From Nocardia altamirensis NBRC 108246 (lineage in GTDB: Bacteria; Actinomycetota; Actinomycetes; Mycobacteriales; Mycobacteriaceae), in the NCBI RefSeq assembly GCF_001612685.1, contig NZ_BDAY01000063.1:1-64000 (forward strand): a stretch of 64,000 nt of DNA, given 5' to 3'. A program made the translations under genes and the position numbers. Position 1 is the stretch's first letter. The number at the start of each line of letters is the position of its first letter. Positions 42,383 through 51,978 of this stretch are shown piece after piece. Below the pieces are notes generated by a model that saw nothing but the letters and a program-made list of their open reading frames with translations, did no database searches and was not told the origin of the DNA.

Positions 42383-42955
42383 TCACGGGCACAGTGTTGC
42401 GGCGGCGCGCACCAGCGCCGCCTGGTGCAGTGCATCCGCCTGCCCGGTCGCGAAGACACCGAAGACGCTGCGCGCCACCCGTTCCGCGCAGTCCGGCGCG
42501 CTCAACTGCACCCGCCGCGCGGCCATCTGGTCCACGATCTCTCCATTCACCCGGTCGATGATCGGCCGCACCGACGCCAGGTCCGCCGGCGCACCCGGCA
42601 CCGCCGCCGGATCGAACCGCCACCGCATCATCAACCCGCGCTGCACGGTCTTGTTGGCCTCGATCTGACCCGAAAACACCTGCCTGATCCAGGTTTCCGG
42701 CAACTCGCGTTCCGCACCGAGCCGCGCCATCGCGTCGTAGACCTGGGCCTCGCGCGCCGGATCGTCGATGGCCGGCTCGGTGCCGGACGCTGCCCCGGCC
42801 TTCCACTTCACCGCCGCCACCGTGTCGCCCGTGTCGAGCCGTTCGAGCACCAGCGCGACCAAGCGATCCAGCGACTCGTCGCCGGGAGCCGCGCCCGCGC
42901 TAACCGGCGACATGAGCAGCGCCGCCGACACCACCATCAACAACACAAGCCGCAT
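42383..42955 (-). CDS. secreted chorismate mutase, AroQ-gamma type
   Basis: 190 residues from an ATG with AGGAGG eight bases upstream. Signal peptide (RLVLLMVVSAALLMSPVSAG) cut near AGAA. The mature all-helical chain resembles M. tuberculosis Rv1885c: LDRLVALVLERLDTGDTVAAVKW with the active-site Lys, ARLGAERELPETWIRQVFSGQIEANK, and SAPDCAERVARSVFG with a terminal Cys, the likely disulfide pair. It converts chorismate to prephenate in the periplasm. Why the enzyme is exported is not understood. It is a single gene. Confidence 0.88.
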   Translation of the reverse strand: MRLVLLMVVSAALLMSPVSAGAAPGDESLDRLVALVLERLDTGDTVAAVKWKAGAASGTEPAIDDPAREAQVYDAMARLGAERELPETWIRQVFSGQIEANKTVQRGLMMRWRFDPAAVPGAPADLASVRPIIDRVNGEIVDQMAARRVQLSAPDCAERVARSVFGVFATGQADALHQAALVRAAATLCP

Positions 42956-43100
42956 GTCCTGACCTCCTGAGATCACTCGAACGGCACCGGGTCATCGACT
43001 CAGACTAGGCACGTCGGTCAAGCCGAATCAGCAACGTGTCCGTCGATATGTGAACTCGGCCACATACACCCGCTCGTACTCGGTGTGTCGGGTTCGGTCC

Positions 43101-43135
43101 TGTCACGCTGTGACAACGAAACCGTGACGGTTTCG
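43101..43135. promoter_or_regulatory. two adjacent palindromes upstream of the DUF4407 gene
   Basis: TGTCACGCTGTGACA (43101-43115, 6-bp arms) is followed after one base by CGAAACCGTGACGGTTTCG (43117-43135, perfect 9-bp arms). They lie about 67 bases before the DUF4407 start and 146 bases before the chorismate mutase start, and look like binding sites for dimeric regulators. The first resembles half of a CRP-type site. Confidence 0.6.
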
Positions 43136-43201
43136 CAGGCTTTTTCGCGCGACGTGCCCGTGCCCACGAAATCGACTGGGACCAAGAGGATGTGAGTTCC
43201 C

Positions 43202-44923
43202 ATGACCGTCACCGGCTTGTTCACGTGGCTCGGCGGTGGTCAGCACGGCGAAGTCGCTTACCGCCACGAGCGCACCGGATATGCCGTCACCGGAGCGGTG
43301 GTGCTGCTGTTCGCGACCGTGTCCGGCGTGATCACGGCCCTTGCCTTGGCCTCGACCGGTACCTGGGCGCTGCTCGCGATACTTGCGGTGACACTGGTGG
43401 TCGCGGCGCTCACCGGCGCGATCGCACGGGCCGTCGTCACCGCCCGCCCGCAGGGTGGACCGGATCGGCTCGGCCTGCTCGCCCGCATCGCCGTCGCGGT
43501 GCTCACGGGTGGGCTGATCGCGGAACTGGCCGCCATCGTGGTCTTCGGCGGCAGCGTCGACCGGACCCTCGACGAGCGGGCCCAGCGCTCGGTCGCCGCC
43601 GCACCACAGGTAGTCACCGCCCGCGCCGACCTGGACCGGGCACGCGCCGACCGGACCGCGCTCGATCAGTCGATTGCCAAGGCGCAGGCCGATATCGACC
43701 GCGCGCTGGTGATCGCCCGCTGCGAGTTCAACCCGAGCCCGGAATGCCCGCAGACCCGGATCACGAATGTGCCCGGCCGCGGCCCGGAAGCGCAGACCGC
43801 CAACGACATGCTCGACGACGCCCGCAAGCAGCTCGCCGCGACGCAGGGCCGGGTCGATGTCCTCGACCAGCGGATCGCAGGCGAGGAAAAGGCCGTGGCG
43901 ACAGCCGAATCGGCGGCCTTCGCCGGCGCCGACCGTGGTCTCGGCGCGCGCTGGCAGGCCATGAACGACTACACCACGCACCACGCGGGCGCGCTGCCGC
44001 TGCGCATCCTCACCATCGTCGCGCTGATCGCACTGGCACTGCTGCCGCTGGTGCTGCGGTGGTGGCGCGGACAGACCTCGTTCGACCGGCGCAACGCCGC
44101 CCGCGACGTGCTGGATCGCGCCGAGCAGGAGGCCGAAACGGCCATCGCCGTCAAGCGGGCCGAGGTGCGCGCGGAGGCCGAGGCACTGCGCGCCGACCAA
44201 CAACTCACCGCCGCCCGCCTTGCCGTCGAGGCCGACACGGCCATCGACCGGGAACGGCAGCGCACCAGGATCATCGCGGCGATCGGCGGCGTGGAGATCG
44301 GCATCTCCGAGCCGCCGCGCCAACTCCCAGCCGCACCGGCTGACCACCGAAAGGACAGCTCCGTGTCTGAAGGATTCGCGACGCCGAACCTGCCCGCCCC
44401 CGTCGCCTCCGGCGCACTCGCCCCGAACACCGGAGCGGGTGCACTGCGCCCGGCGCCCAAGACCGGTGGCGGCCTGGAACTTCCGCTGATCGGCACCGTT
44501 CCGTTCACCGACACCGCCGCCCGTTTCATCCGCCCGCTGGTGCCCTCGTTCGTGGCCAACGCTTTCGACACCGCGACGCACCCGCTGCGCACCGCGCGCC
44601 AGGCGTTCGAAGAGGTCGAGGAGATCACCTTCACGCTGCGCCGCACCCGCAAGGTCACCGTCGACACGCAGGACTCGCACGCACCGACCGGTTCCGGCCA
44701 TCAGCTCACCCCCGGCGCCGACCCCTGGCATGCGCAGCGCATCGCCGCAACGGTCGTCGACGCGGACTACACGCAGCAGGATCCGCACTATTCGGCACTG
44801 ACGCAGTCCACCGGGGCCAGGCCACACGATCTTTCGGCCGCCGAGCACCGAGACGAGCTCACCGGGCGCGGCACCCCCGAATTGCCGGGCCGCGGCCGAC
44901 GCGAACTGCCGCGCGGGCACTGA
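43202..44923 (+). CDS. DUF4407 membrane protein with fused C-terminal region
   Basis: 573 residues. The first 390 are a DUF4407 protein: four membrane helices (near residues 30, 55, 100, 270) and a long coiled-coil loop (TARADLDRARADRTALDQSI, GRVDVLDQRIAGEEKAVATA). A helical arm after the last membrane segment ends GVEIGISEPPRQLP. The last 185 residues are unrelated (LELPLIGTVPFTDTAARFIR, EEVEEITFTLRRTRKVTV). At the junction, AAAGGA precedes an in-frame GTG (44363, Val-Ser-Glu-Gly), so the second part may also be made as a separate protein. Function is unknown for both. Confidence 0.8.
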   Translation: MTVTGLFTWLGGGQHGEVAYRHERTGYAVTGAVVLLFATVSGVITALALASTGTWALLAILAVTLVVAALTGAIARAVVTARPQGGPDRLGLLARIAVAVLTGGLIAELAAIVVFGGSVDRTLDERAQRSVAAAPQVVTARADLDRARADRTALDQSIAKAQADIDRALVIARCEFNPSPECPQTRITNVPGRGPEAQTANDMLDDARKQLAATQGRVDVLDQRIAGEEKAVATAESAAFAGADRGLGARWQAMNDYTTHHAGALPLRILTIVALIALALLPLVLRWWRGQTSFDRRNAARDVLDRAEQEAETAIAVKRAEVRAEAEALRADQQLTAARLAVEADTAIDRERQRTRIIAAIGGVEIGISEPPRQLPAAPADHRKDSSVSEGFATPNLPAPVASGALAPNTGAGALRPAPKTGGGLELPLIGTVPFTDTAARFIRPLVPSFVANAFDTATHPLRTARQAFEEVEEITFTLRRTRKVTVDTQDSHAPTGSGHQLTPGADPWHAQRIAATVVDADYTQQDPHYSALTQSTGARPHDLSAAEHRDELTGRGTPELPGRGRRELPRGH

Positions 44924-45142
44924 GCACCCGCCGTGCGGACCGCTCGACGCGCTCGATCGGACCGGGACCGCACGGCCCCGCGCACCCGCACGCGCACCCT
45001 CCCGTGCGGGCGTAGCCTGCATCGCCTGCGCCGAGCATCGACAAGTTCGGCGGCCCGCCCGCGGCCGCTGCTCGATGCGCTCGGGCAGACGTGGACCTCC
45101 GGTCCGGCTCTGCGGGTGGGATCCGGCCTAGGCTTACGTCCC

Positions 45143-46693
45143 ATGGCCCGCAGAGATCGTTCCTCCGCAGCGTTCGGGTCGCGGCTGCTCGGACCGATCG
45201 ACGAGTCGTCCGGGATGCGGCGCATCCGGGTCCAGTTGCTGCTGACGATTCCGCTGCTGATCGCGAACTTCATCGGTGTCGCGGTGACGATCGCGCTGAT
45301 CTGCTTCGTGCTGCCCGGCCCACCGGTCTTCACGCAGGACCTCGTGCTGCTGAATTTCGTCGCCGCCCCGCTGTACGGGGTGTTCGCGTTCGTGGTCGGT
45401 GCGTACTGGGGCACGATGAAGGGCCTGCGGAGCCTGCGGTGGGCCACCGAACCTGAGCAGGTCCCGACCGAATCGGAGCAGATCGCCGCGGCCGCGATGC
45501 CACGTCACCTGGTGCTGCAGCAGGCCGCCCTGTGGTTACTCGGCGCCGTGGTGCTGATGCCGTTCTATGCCATCACCGAGCCCGCGCTGATCCCCAAGTT
45601 CGTGCTCGGCATCGGCTTCAGTGCGATCGTGGTCTGCGCCAACAGCTATCTGATCGCGGAGTTCGCGATGCGCGTCGTCACCGCGCGGGTGCTCGACGCG
45701 GCGCCGTCGCGACGCAGGCGTGGCATCGGTGTCCGCGGGCGCTCGCTGCTGGCCTGGATGCTCGGCGCCGGCGTGCCGGTGACGCTGTCGATGATCGTGG
45801 CGCTGTGGGCACTGGTCGACTCCTCGGTGAGCACCGCCCGGCTCGCGGTCTGTGTGCTGTCGCTCGGCGGGGCCACGCTGGTGTTCGGGCTGCTGCTGAT
45901 GATGCAGACCGTGTCGGCGACCATCGCGCCGATCCGCGGGGTGCGGCGAGCGCTGCGCGAGGTCGAGGACGGTGATCTGAGCGTCGCCATCACCGTCTAC
46001 GACGGCACCGAATTGGGCGAGCTGCAGAGCGGTTTCAACCACATGGTGGAGGGACTGCGCGAACGCGAACAGATCAGGGACCTGTTCGGCAAGCACGTCG
46101 GCCGAGAAGTCGCCGACGCAGCGCTGGCGGGCAATCCGACGCTCGGCGGGGTGGAAACCGATGCGGCGGCGTTGTTCATCGACATCGTCGGGTCGACGAC
46201 GATGGCCGCGACGCTGCCCGCCGCCGAGATGGTCGCCATCCTCAACCGCTTCTTCGACATCGTGGTCGACGAGGTCGAACGGTACGGCGGGCTGCTCAAC
46301 AAGTTCGAGGGTGATGCCGCCCTCGCGGTATTCGGCACGCCGGCAAAGCTTCCCGACGCGCCCGGCGCGGCGCTCGCCTGTGCCCGCGCGATCCGCAAGC
46401 GGCTCGACGACACTACCCACGACTTCATCGCCGCAATCGGTGTGGCCGCCGGACGGGTGGTGGCGGGCAATGTGGGTGCCCGCCAACGCTATGAGTTCAC
46501 GGTGATCGGTGATGCGGTCAACGAGGCGGCGCGCCTCTGTGAAATGGCCAAGCAGGACGACCTGCTGCTGGTCTCCGCCAACACCGTCGAGGCCGCGGCG
46601 GCGACCGAGGCCGCGCACTGGAAGCTCGGCGAATCCGTCACCCTCCGTGGCCGCATCGCGACCACCCGGCTCGCCCGCCCCAGCGGCACCTGA
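45143..46693 (+). CDS. membrane-bound class III adenylate/guanylate cyclase
   Basis: 516 residues. Six membrane helices (about 35-280), a HAMP linker (IAPIRGVRRALREVEDGDLSV), then a class III cyclase domain. The metal Asp pair is at ALFIDIVGSTTMAA and KFEGDAALAVFG. The Lys of NKFEGDA and the GDAVNEAARL block supply purine-selecting and transition-state residues, so the domain looks active and ATP-specific. The layout matches Rv1318c-Rv1320c and Rv3645. It makes cAMP at the inner membrane face. The ATG chosen follows a region without conserved sequence. Confidence 0.93.
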   Translation: MARRDRSSAAFGSRLLGPIDESSGMRRIRVQLLLTIPLLIANFIGVAVTIALICFVLPGPPVFTQDLVLLNFVAAPLYGVFAFVVGAYWGTMKGLRSLRWATEPEQVPTESEQIAAAAMPRHLVLQQAALWLLGAVVLMPFYAITEPALIPKFVLGIGFSAIVVCANSYLIAEFAMRVVTARVLDAAPSRRRRGIGVRGRSLLAWMLGAGVPVTLSMIVALWALVDSSVSTARLAVCVLSLGGATLVFGLLLMMQTVSATIAPIRGVRRALREVEDGDLSVAITVYDGTELGELQSGFNHMVEGLREREQIRDLFGKHVGREVADAALAGNPTLGGVETDAAALFIDIVGSTTMAATLPAAEMVAILNRFFDIVVDEVERYGGLLNKFEGDAALAVFGTPAKLPDAPGAALACARAIRKRLDDTTHDFIAAIGVAAGRVVAGNVGARQRYEFTVIGDAVNEAARLCEMAKQDDLLLVSANTVEAAAATEAAHWKLGESVTLRGRIATTRLARPSGT

Positions 46694-46744
46694 CCCTGTC
46701 GGTGCGTACCCGCCCCAGTTCCGGAGCGGGTGCGCACCAACGGG

Positions 46745-48280
46745 TTACGCGCGGGCGGCGCGGAACGCAAGCACGGCGGCGATCAGCAGGATCGACGCGG
46801 TGCCGAGCGCCGCGAAGTGCATGCCGGAGACGAACGCCTCGTGCACCGAGGTGAGGAAGGCGTTCGAGACCGACTGCGGCAGTTCGCGCGCGAAACCGGT
46901 GGCGGCGCCGAGAGATTCCGATGCCGCACCGATCCGGTCGTCGGGCACGTTGCTCAGGTCGAGGCCGTTGCGGAAGATGGCCATGACCACGCTGCCGAGG
47001 ATGGCGACACCGAGCGCGATGCCGGTCTCGTAGGCGGTCTCCGACACGGCGGCGGCCGCACCGGCCCGCTCGGCAGGCGCCGAGCCGACCACCAGGTCCG
47101 CCGAAACCGTCAGCGCGACACCGACACCGGCGCCGATGAGCAGGAACCCGAGGATGAACGGCGTTGTGCTGGTCGCGACATCCGGGCTCAACCAGAGGAA
47201 CAGCGCCGAGCCGACCGCGGCGACGGTCAGCCCGCCGCCGAGCGCCACACCCGGCCGCACCCGCTGGACCAGCCAGGCCGCCGCGAGCGACGCGACGACG
47301 CTGGCCGCCAGGCCGGGCAGCAGCAACAGACCGGCCTGCATCGGCGACTGACCGAGCACGAGCTGCAGGTACTGCGAGCCGAAGAACAGCACGCCCGCGA
47401 GCGCGAACACCGAGAGCAGGTTGGTCAGCACCGCGGTGCGGAACCTGGGCAGCGCGAACAACTTCAGGTCGAGCATCGGGTTCGCCAGCGTGCGCTGCCT
47501 GCGCACGAACAGCACGCCTGCGAGCACACCGACCGCCGCGATCAGCGCCATCGTCAGGCTGAGCCCGTGCGCCGCCGTCTCCTTCACCGCGTACACGACC
47601 GGCACCAGCGCGAGCATCGAGAGCGCCGCGCTCGGCAGATCGAATCGGCCGGGGTTCGGGTCACGGGATTCCGGAATCAGGAACGGGCCGAGTGCGATCA
47701 GCACCAGCATCACCGGCAGGTTCACCAGGAACACCGAGCCCCACCAGAAGTGCTCGAGCAGCCAGCCGCCGAGCAGCGGTCCCGCCGCGGCGCCGCCGCC
47801 TGCCATCGCGCTCCACACCGCGATGGCAACGGTCCGCTGCCGCGGGTCGAGGAACATCGAACGGATCAGGCCGAGCGTCGCAGGCATCAGCGTCGCACCG
47901 GCGACACCCTGCAGCACACGCGCGCCGATCAGCATTTCGGGCGACACCGCCCAGGCCGCGAGCAGTGAGGCGACGCCGAAGCCCGCCGCGCCGATGAGCA
48001 GCAGCCTGCGGCGGCCGATCCGGTCGCCGAGGTTGCCCATCATCACGAGCAGGCCTGCCAGCACGAACGAGTAGACGTCGATGATCCACAGCAGCTGCGG
48101 GGTGGTCGGCGCCAGGTCGGCGCTGATCGCGGGCACGGCCAGGTCGAGCACCGTCGCGTCGACCGCGAGCAGCAGCAGGGCGAGCGCGAGCACGGCCAGG
48201 CCCGCCCAGTCGCGCGCGGTGGCGCGGGGCGGGGTCTTCGTTGTCGGGGGGTGATTCGAGGTCTGGGTGTGGGTGGTCAT
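46745..48280 (-). CDS. DHA2 family MFS drug exporter
   Basis: 511 residues and 14 membrane helices. MFS signatures: LLLAVDATVLDLAVPAISAD in helix 1, NLGDRIGRRRLLLIGA (motif A) in the first loop, ARVLQGVAGATLMPATLGL, and GGWLLEHFWWGSVFLVNLPV (motif C region GPLLGG). This is the EmrB/QacA-type proton-coupled multidrug pump. It is divergent from a TetR regulator with two identical operators between them, so drug-induced derepression is the expected control. Confidence 0.93.
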   Translation of the reverse strand: MTTHTQTSNHPPTTKTPPRATARDWAGLAVLALALLLLAVDATVLDLAVPAISADLAPTTPQLLWIIDVYSFVLAGLLVMMGNLGDRIGRRRLLLIGAAGFGVASLLAAWAVSPEMLIGARVLQGVAGATLMPATLGLIRSMFLDPRQRTVAIAVWSAMAGGGAAAGPLLGGWLLEHFWWGSVFLVNLPVMLVLIALGPFLIPESRDPNPGRFDLPSAALSMLALVPVVYAVKETAAHGLSLTMALIAAVGVLAGVLFVRRQRTLANPMLDLKLFALPRFRTAVLTNLLSVFALAGVLFFGSQYLQLVLGQSPMQAGLLLLPGLAASVVASLAAAWLVQRVRPGVALGGGLTVAAVGSALFLWLSPDVATSTTPFILGFLLIGAGVGVALTVSADLVVGSAPAERAGAAAAVSETAYETGIALGVAILGSVVMAIFRNGLDLSNVPDDRIGAASESLGAATGFARELPQSVSNAFLTSVHEAFVSGMHFAALGTASILLIAAVLAFRAARA

Positions 48281-48309
48281 TGCCTTCTCGACTTTCGTCG
48301 CGATCTTCC

Positions 48310-48354
48310 TACCGTCCAGACGGTACAGTACCAGACCTTACCGTCCAGCCGGTA
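48310..48354. promoter_or_regulatory. duplicated TetR operator
   Basis: TACCGTCCAGACGGTA (48310-48325) and TACCGTCCAGCCGGTA (48339-48354) are 16-bp inverted repeats 29 bp apart centre to centre, close to three helical turns. They fill the intergenic space between the MFS gene and its divergent TetR. Confidence 0.85.
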
Positions 48355-48365
48355 TAGTTGCGCAG

Positions 48366-48911
48366 GTGACGGCAACCACCCGCGACCGCATCCTGGACGC
48401 GCTCGAATCCCTGCTGCTGGACAAAGGACTGTCGCAAGTGACGTTGGAGAACGTCGCCGCAGCGGCAGGCGTCTCCAAAGGCGGGCTGCTCTATCACTTC
48501 AAGAGCAAGGACGCACTGCTCGCCGGACTGGTCAGACGGCTCACCGAACGCGCGAGCCAGCAGTTGGCCGACTCCATCGACCACGGCCACTCGGTCGCCG
48601 AGTGGTACCTGCAGACACCCAACCCGGACAACGCCGTTGAGGCGGTCGAGCTCGAGCTCTACCGGTCCATGCTGGCCACCATGCGCACCATCGACGCGGC
48701 GAAGGACGCACAGACCGACGAGGTGCAGCAGGCGCTCGTCGAGATGATGAGCTCGTGGTCCGACGGCCTGGACAAGGAGATCGACGACCCGGTGCAGGCC
48801 GACCTCGTCCGGCTCGTCGGCGACGGCGTCTACCTGCGTGCCCTGCTCGGCCTCCCGCCGATCGACCCCGCGCGCTATCGCGCAGTGGTCGGGCGTCTCC
48901 TGGATCGTTGA
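48366..48911 (+). CDS. TetR family repressor of the MFS pump
   Basis: 181 residues from the GTG of VTATTRDRILDALESLLLDK. The DNA-binding domain has VTLENVAAAAGVSKGGLLYHFKSKDALLAG. The ligand domain is short and acidic. It lies divergent from the pump with twin palindromes just before its start, so it should repress both genes. In-frame sequence before the GTG overlaps the operators and is not coding. Confidence 0.92.
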   Translation: MTATTRDRILDALESLLLDKGLSQVTLENVAAAAGVSKGGLLYHFKSKDALLAGLVRRLTERASQQLADSIDHGHSVAEWYLQTPNPDNAVEAVELELYRSMLATMRTIDAAKDAQTDEVQQALVEMMSSWSDGLDKEIDDPVQADLVRLVGDGVYLRALLGLPPIDPARYRAVVGRLLDR

Positions 48912-49013
48912 GCGACGGCTGACGTGCCACGCGGCGCGGCAGTCGCGTCCACAAGGCGGCTGCCACATAACTGAAGAAGGGCTTCCGTCCGCCGCGCCGG
49001 TTACACTCGGCCC

Positions 49014-49886
49014 GTGCTACCAGCCGCCGACCCGGCAGGTGCCGTCGGGGCGGGAGACGATCCGGTACCAGGGTCCCCTGGAACGACGGTGCCCGTCCGT
49101 CCGATGACCTTTCGCGAACTGCTCGACGTGCCGTTCGCGCTGGTCCAGGCGAACCTGCCAGCGCTGGCCGTGCTGAGTGCGGCGACCTTCGTGCTCGCCG
49201 AGCTGCTGGTTGTCGCGGTCACCGTTGGCGTCTCGTCCATGACCGACGGCTCGGACGCGGCCACCGCGTGGGCGGCGGTCCTGTCGACGGCCTGCTGTGC
49301 GTGGCTGATGCGGTTGGTGCTGCGCGGAACGACAGTGGCGATCGGGCTGGCGAGCATCGCGGGCGCACCGATCGGCTGGCGCGCCGCGCTCGGCAGGCTC
49401 GGCGCGCGGATCGGACCACTGCTGATCTTTCAGCTGCTCTACACCACCGTCGGCCTCGGCATCCTCGCCCTGTCCGTGCCGCTGATCATCACGTTTCCGT
49501 TCGGCGTTGTCTGGTTGGCCTGGCTGCGGGCCAAACGCTTCGTCGTGGTTCCGGTGGTGTTCGCCGAGCGCGCATCGCACCGGACCGCGGCCGCCCGCTC
49601 GAAACTGCTTGCCGCAGGGGCGGAATGGTCGGTGGTGGGGCTGTGGTTCGTGCAGCGCTTCCTGCTCGGCCTGCTGTGCGTTCCGCTGCTGGGGATTCCG
49701 TGGTACCTCTCCGACTTCTCCGGCACCCATCGGTGGCAGGTGATCGTGTTGCTCACCGGCGGTGCGCTGTTGATCGTCGCGTTCGGCGAGGTCGTCGAGG
49801 CGGCGACCAGGGTGGTGTCCTACGTCGACCGGCGGTGTCGCCGGGAAGGTGCGGACATCCGTATCCCCGGGCAGGAGCGGCGATGA
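49014..49886 (+). CDS. membrane protein of the MoxR/DUF58 block
   Basis: 290 residues. The N-terminal 30 are disordered, then MTFRELLDVPFALVQANLPA and about five membrane helices (LAVLSAATFVLAELLVVAVT, LLIFQLLYTTVGLGILALS, LALPLII-type segments, WQVIVLLTGGALLIVAFGEV). The architecture and position match Rv3690 and its homologues. Function is unknown. Its stop overlaps the next start (ATGA), so the set to moxR is translationally coupled. The start GTG has a weak upstream site. Confidence 0.78.
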   Translation: MLPAADPAGAVGAGDDPVPGSPGTTVPVRPMTFRELLDVPFALVQANLPALAVLSAATFVLAELLVVAVTVGVSSMTDGSDAATAWAAVLSTACCAWLMRLVLRGTTVAIGLASIAGAPIGWRAALGRLGARIGPLLIFQLLYTTVGLGILALSVPLIITFPFGVVWLAWLRAKRFVVVPVVFAERASHRTAAARSKLLAAGAEWSVVGLWFVQRFLLGLLCVPLLGIPWYLSDFSGTHRWQVIVLLTGGALLIVAFGEVVEAATRVVSYVDRRCRREGADIRIPGQERR

Positions 49887-50988
49887 CCGGGCACGACGAT
49901 CAGCAGACACCGGGACCGCCTCGCCTCGGCGCGGCCGCCGAGCACCGCGCGGCCGCCGAAAATGCCGCGCAGCAACAGGATTTCGACAGCGCGCTGCGCG
50001 AACGGTTCCGCGCGGTGCTGCGCGGGATGGAGCAGCGCGGCGTGCTCGAGGTGCGCCGGTCGCGCACCGCGCGGGAGACCGCCAATGATGCGAGCAGCGC
50101 GGTGCAGCCCGAGGTCGCCGCCGAATTGCGGCCCGCCGCTAACAGTTTCGACGAGGTCGTCTACGGCGGGCGCCGCGCCACCGAAGACGAGTATCGCAGG
50201 CTCGAACACGCCGACCAGTTCTCCGCCGCCGCGCCGCCGCCCGCAGCAGAACCGACGGACGTGACCGCGCCCGAGAAACCGCCTCGGGCCCGCAAGAAGC
50301 TGCCGGGCCTACCCGATCTGCTGCGCAACCCGAAGTTCTGGGCCACCCTCGCCGCCGTCGCCGCGTTCCTGCTCCTGTTCTATGCCGTGCTGCAGTCCTG
50401 CGGTGCGCCAACCGCGCCGACACCGATGCAACCACCCGACCTGCCGAACCAGCCGCCCGACATCGGTGAGCCCGACTTCGGGGCAGGCAGCGATGCGATC
50501 TGGGATCGGCTGCCCGCGCCGGTCTTCTTCGGCCTTGTGCAATTCCTGATCGCGGGCGCCGTGGTGGTGTGGTGGCGGGCGCGCCGCCGAGGCGCGCTGG
50601 TGCGCGAACCACGCCCGGTCGAGGTCGCCGCGAACGAGTTGCTCGCCGGGCAGGCGGGGCTGTATCGGCGGTCGAAGGACCATGAACATGTCGCAGGCAA
50701 GCTGCGCGCGGCCACGCTGCGCCGCATCCGCCCCGCCCTTGGGATGACCGCGGACACCCCGGCGGACCGGCTGGTCGCCGCGCTCGCCGCGCGCACCGGC
50801 GCCGACCCGAACCAGATCGGGATGGCGCTGTTCGGACCGGTTCCCGACGCCGAGACGCTGGAACTCGTTGCGGCACAGCTCGACTGGATCGACGCACACG
50901 ACACGACGGCGCACCGCGCCGCGGTCTCGGATGCCGCCGTGCCCCGGATCCACCAGACACAGGCCCCCCGTCAGACACAGGAGACCCG

Positions 50989-50992
<4 letters not shown>
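49883..50992 (+). CDS. DUF4129 protein fused to a DUF4350-type tail
   Basis: 369 residues. Residues 1-120 are a cytoplasmic DUF4129 domain (DFDSALRERFRAVLRGMEQR, NSFDEVVYGGRRATEDEYRR), which is normally C-terminal in a longer membrane protein. A membrane helix (WATLAAVAAFLLLFYAVL), only about 45 Pro-rich residues, and a second helix (VQFLIAGAVVVWWRARRRG) follow. Then comes a helical tail resembling the C-terminus of DUF4350 proteins such as Rv3691 (LLAGQAGLYRRSKDHEHVAG). The large DUF4350 extracellular domain is missing. It looks like two genes merged. It overlaps both neighbours by four bases. Confidence 0.75.
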
Positions 50993-51975
<983 letters not shown>

Positions 51976-51978
51976 TCC

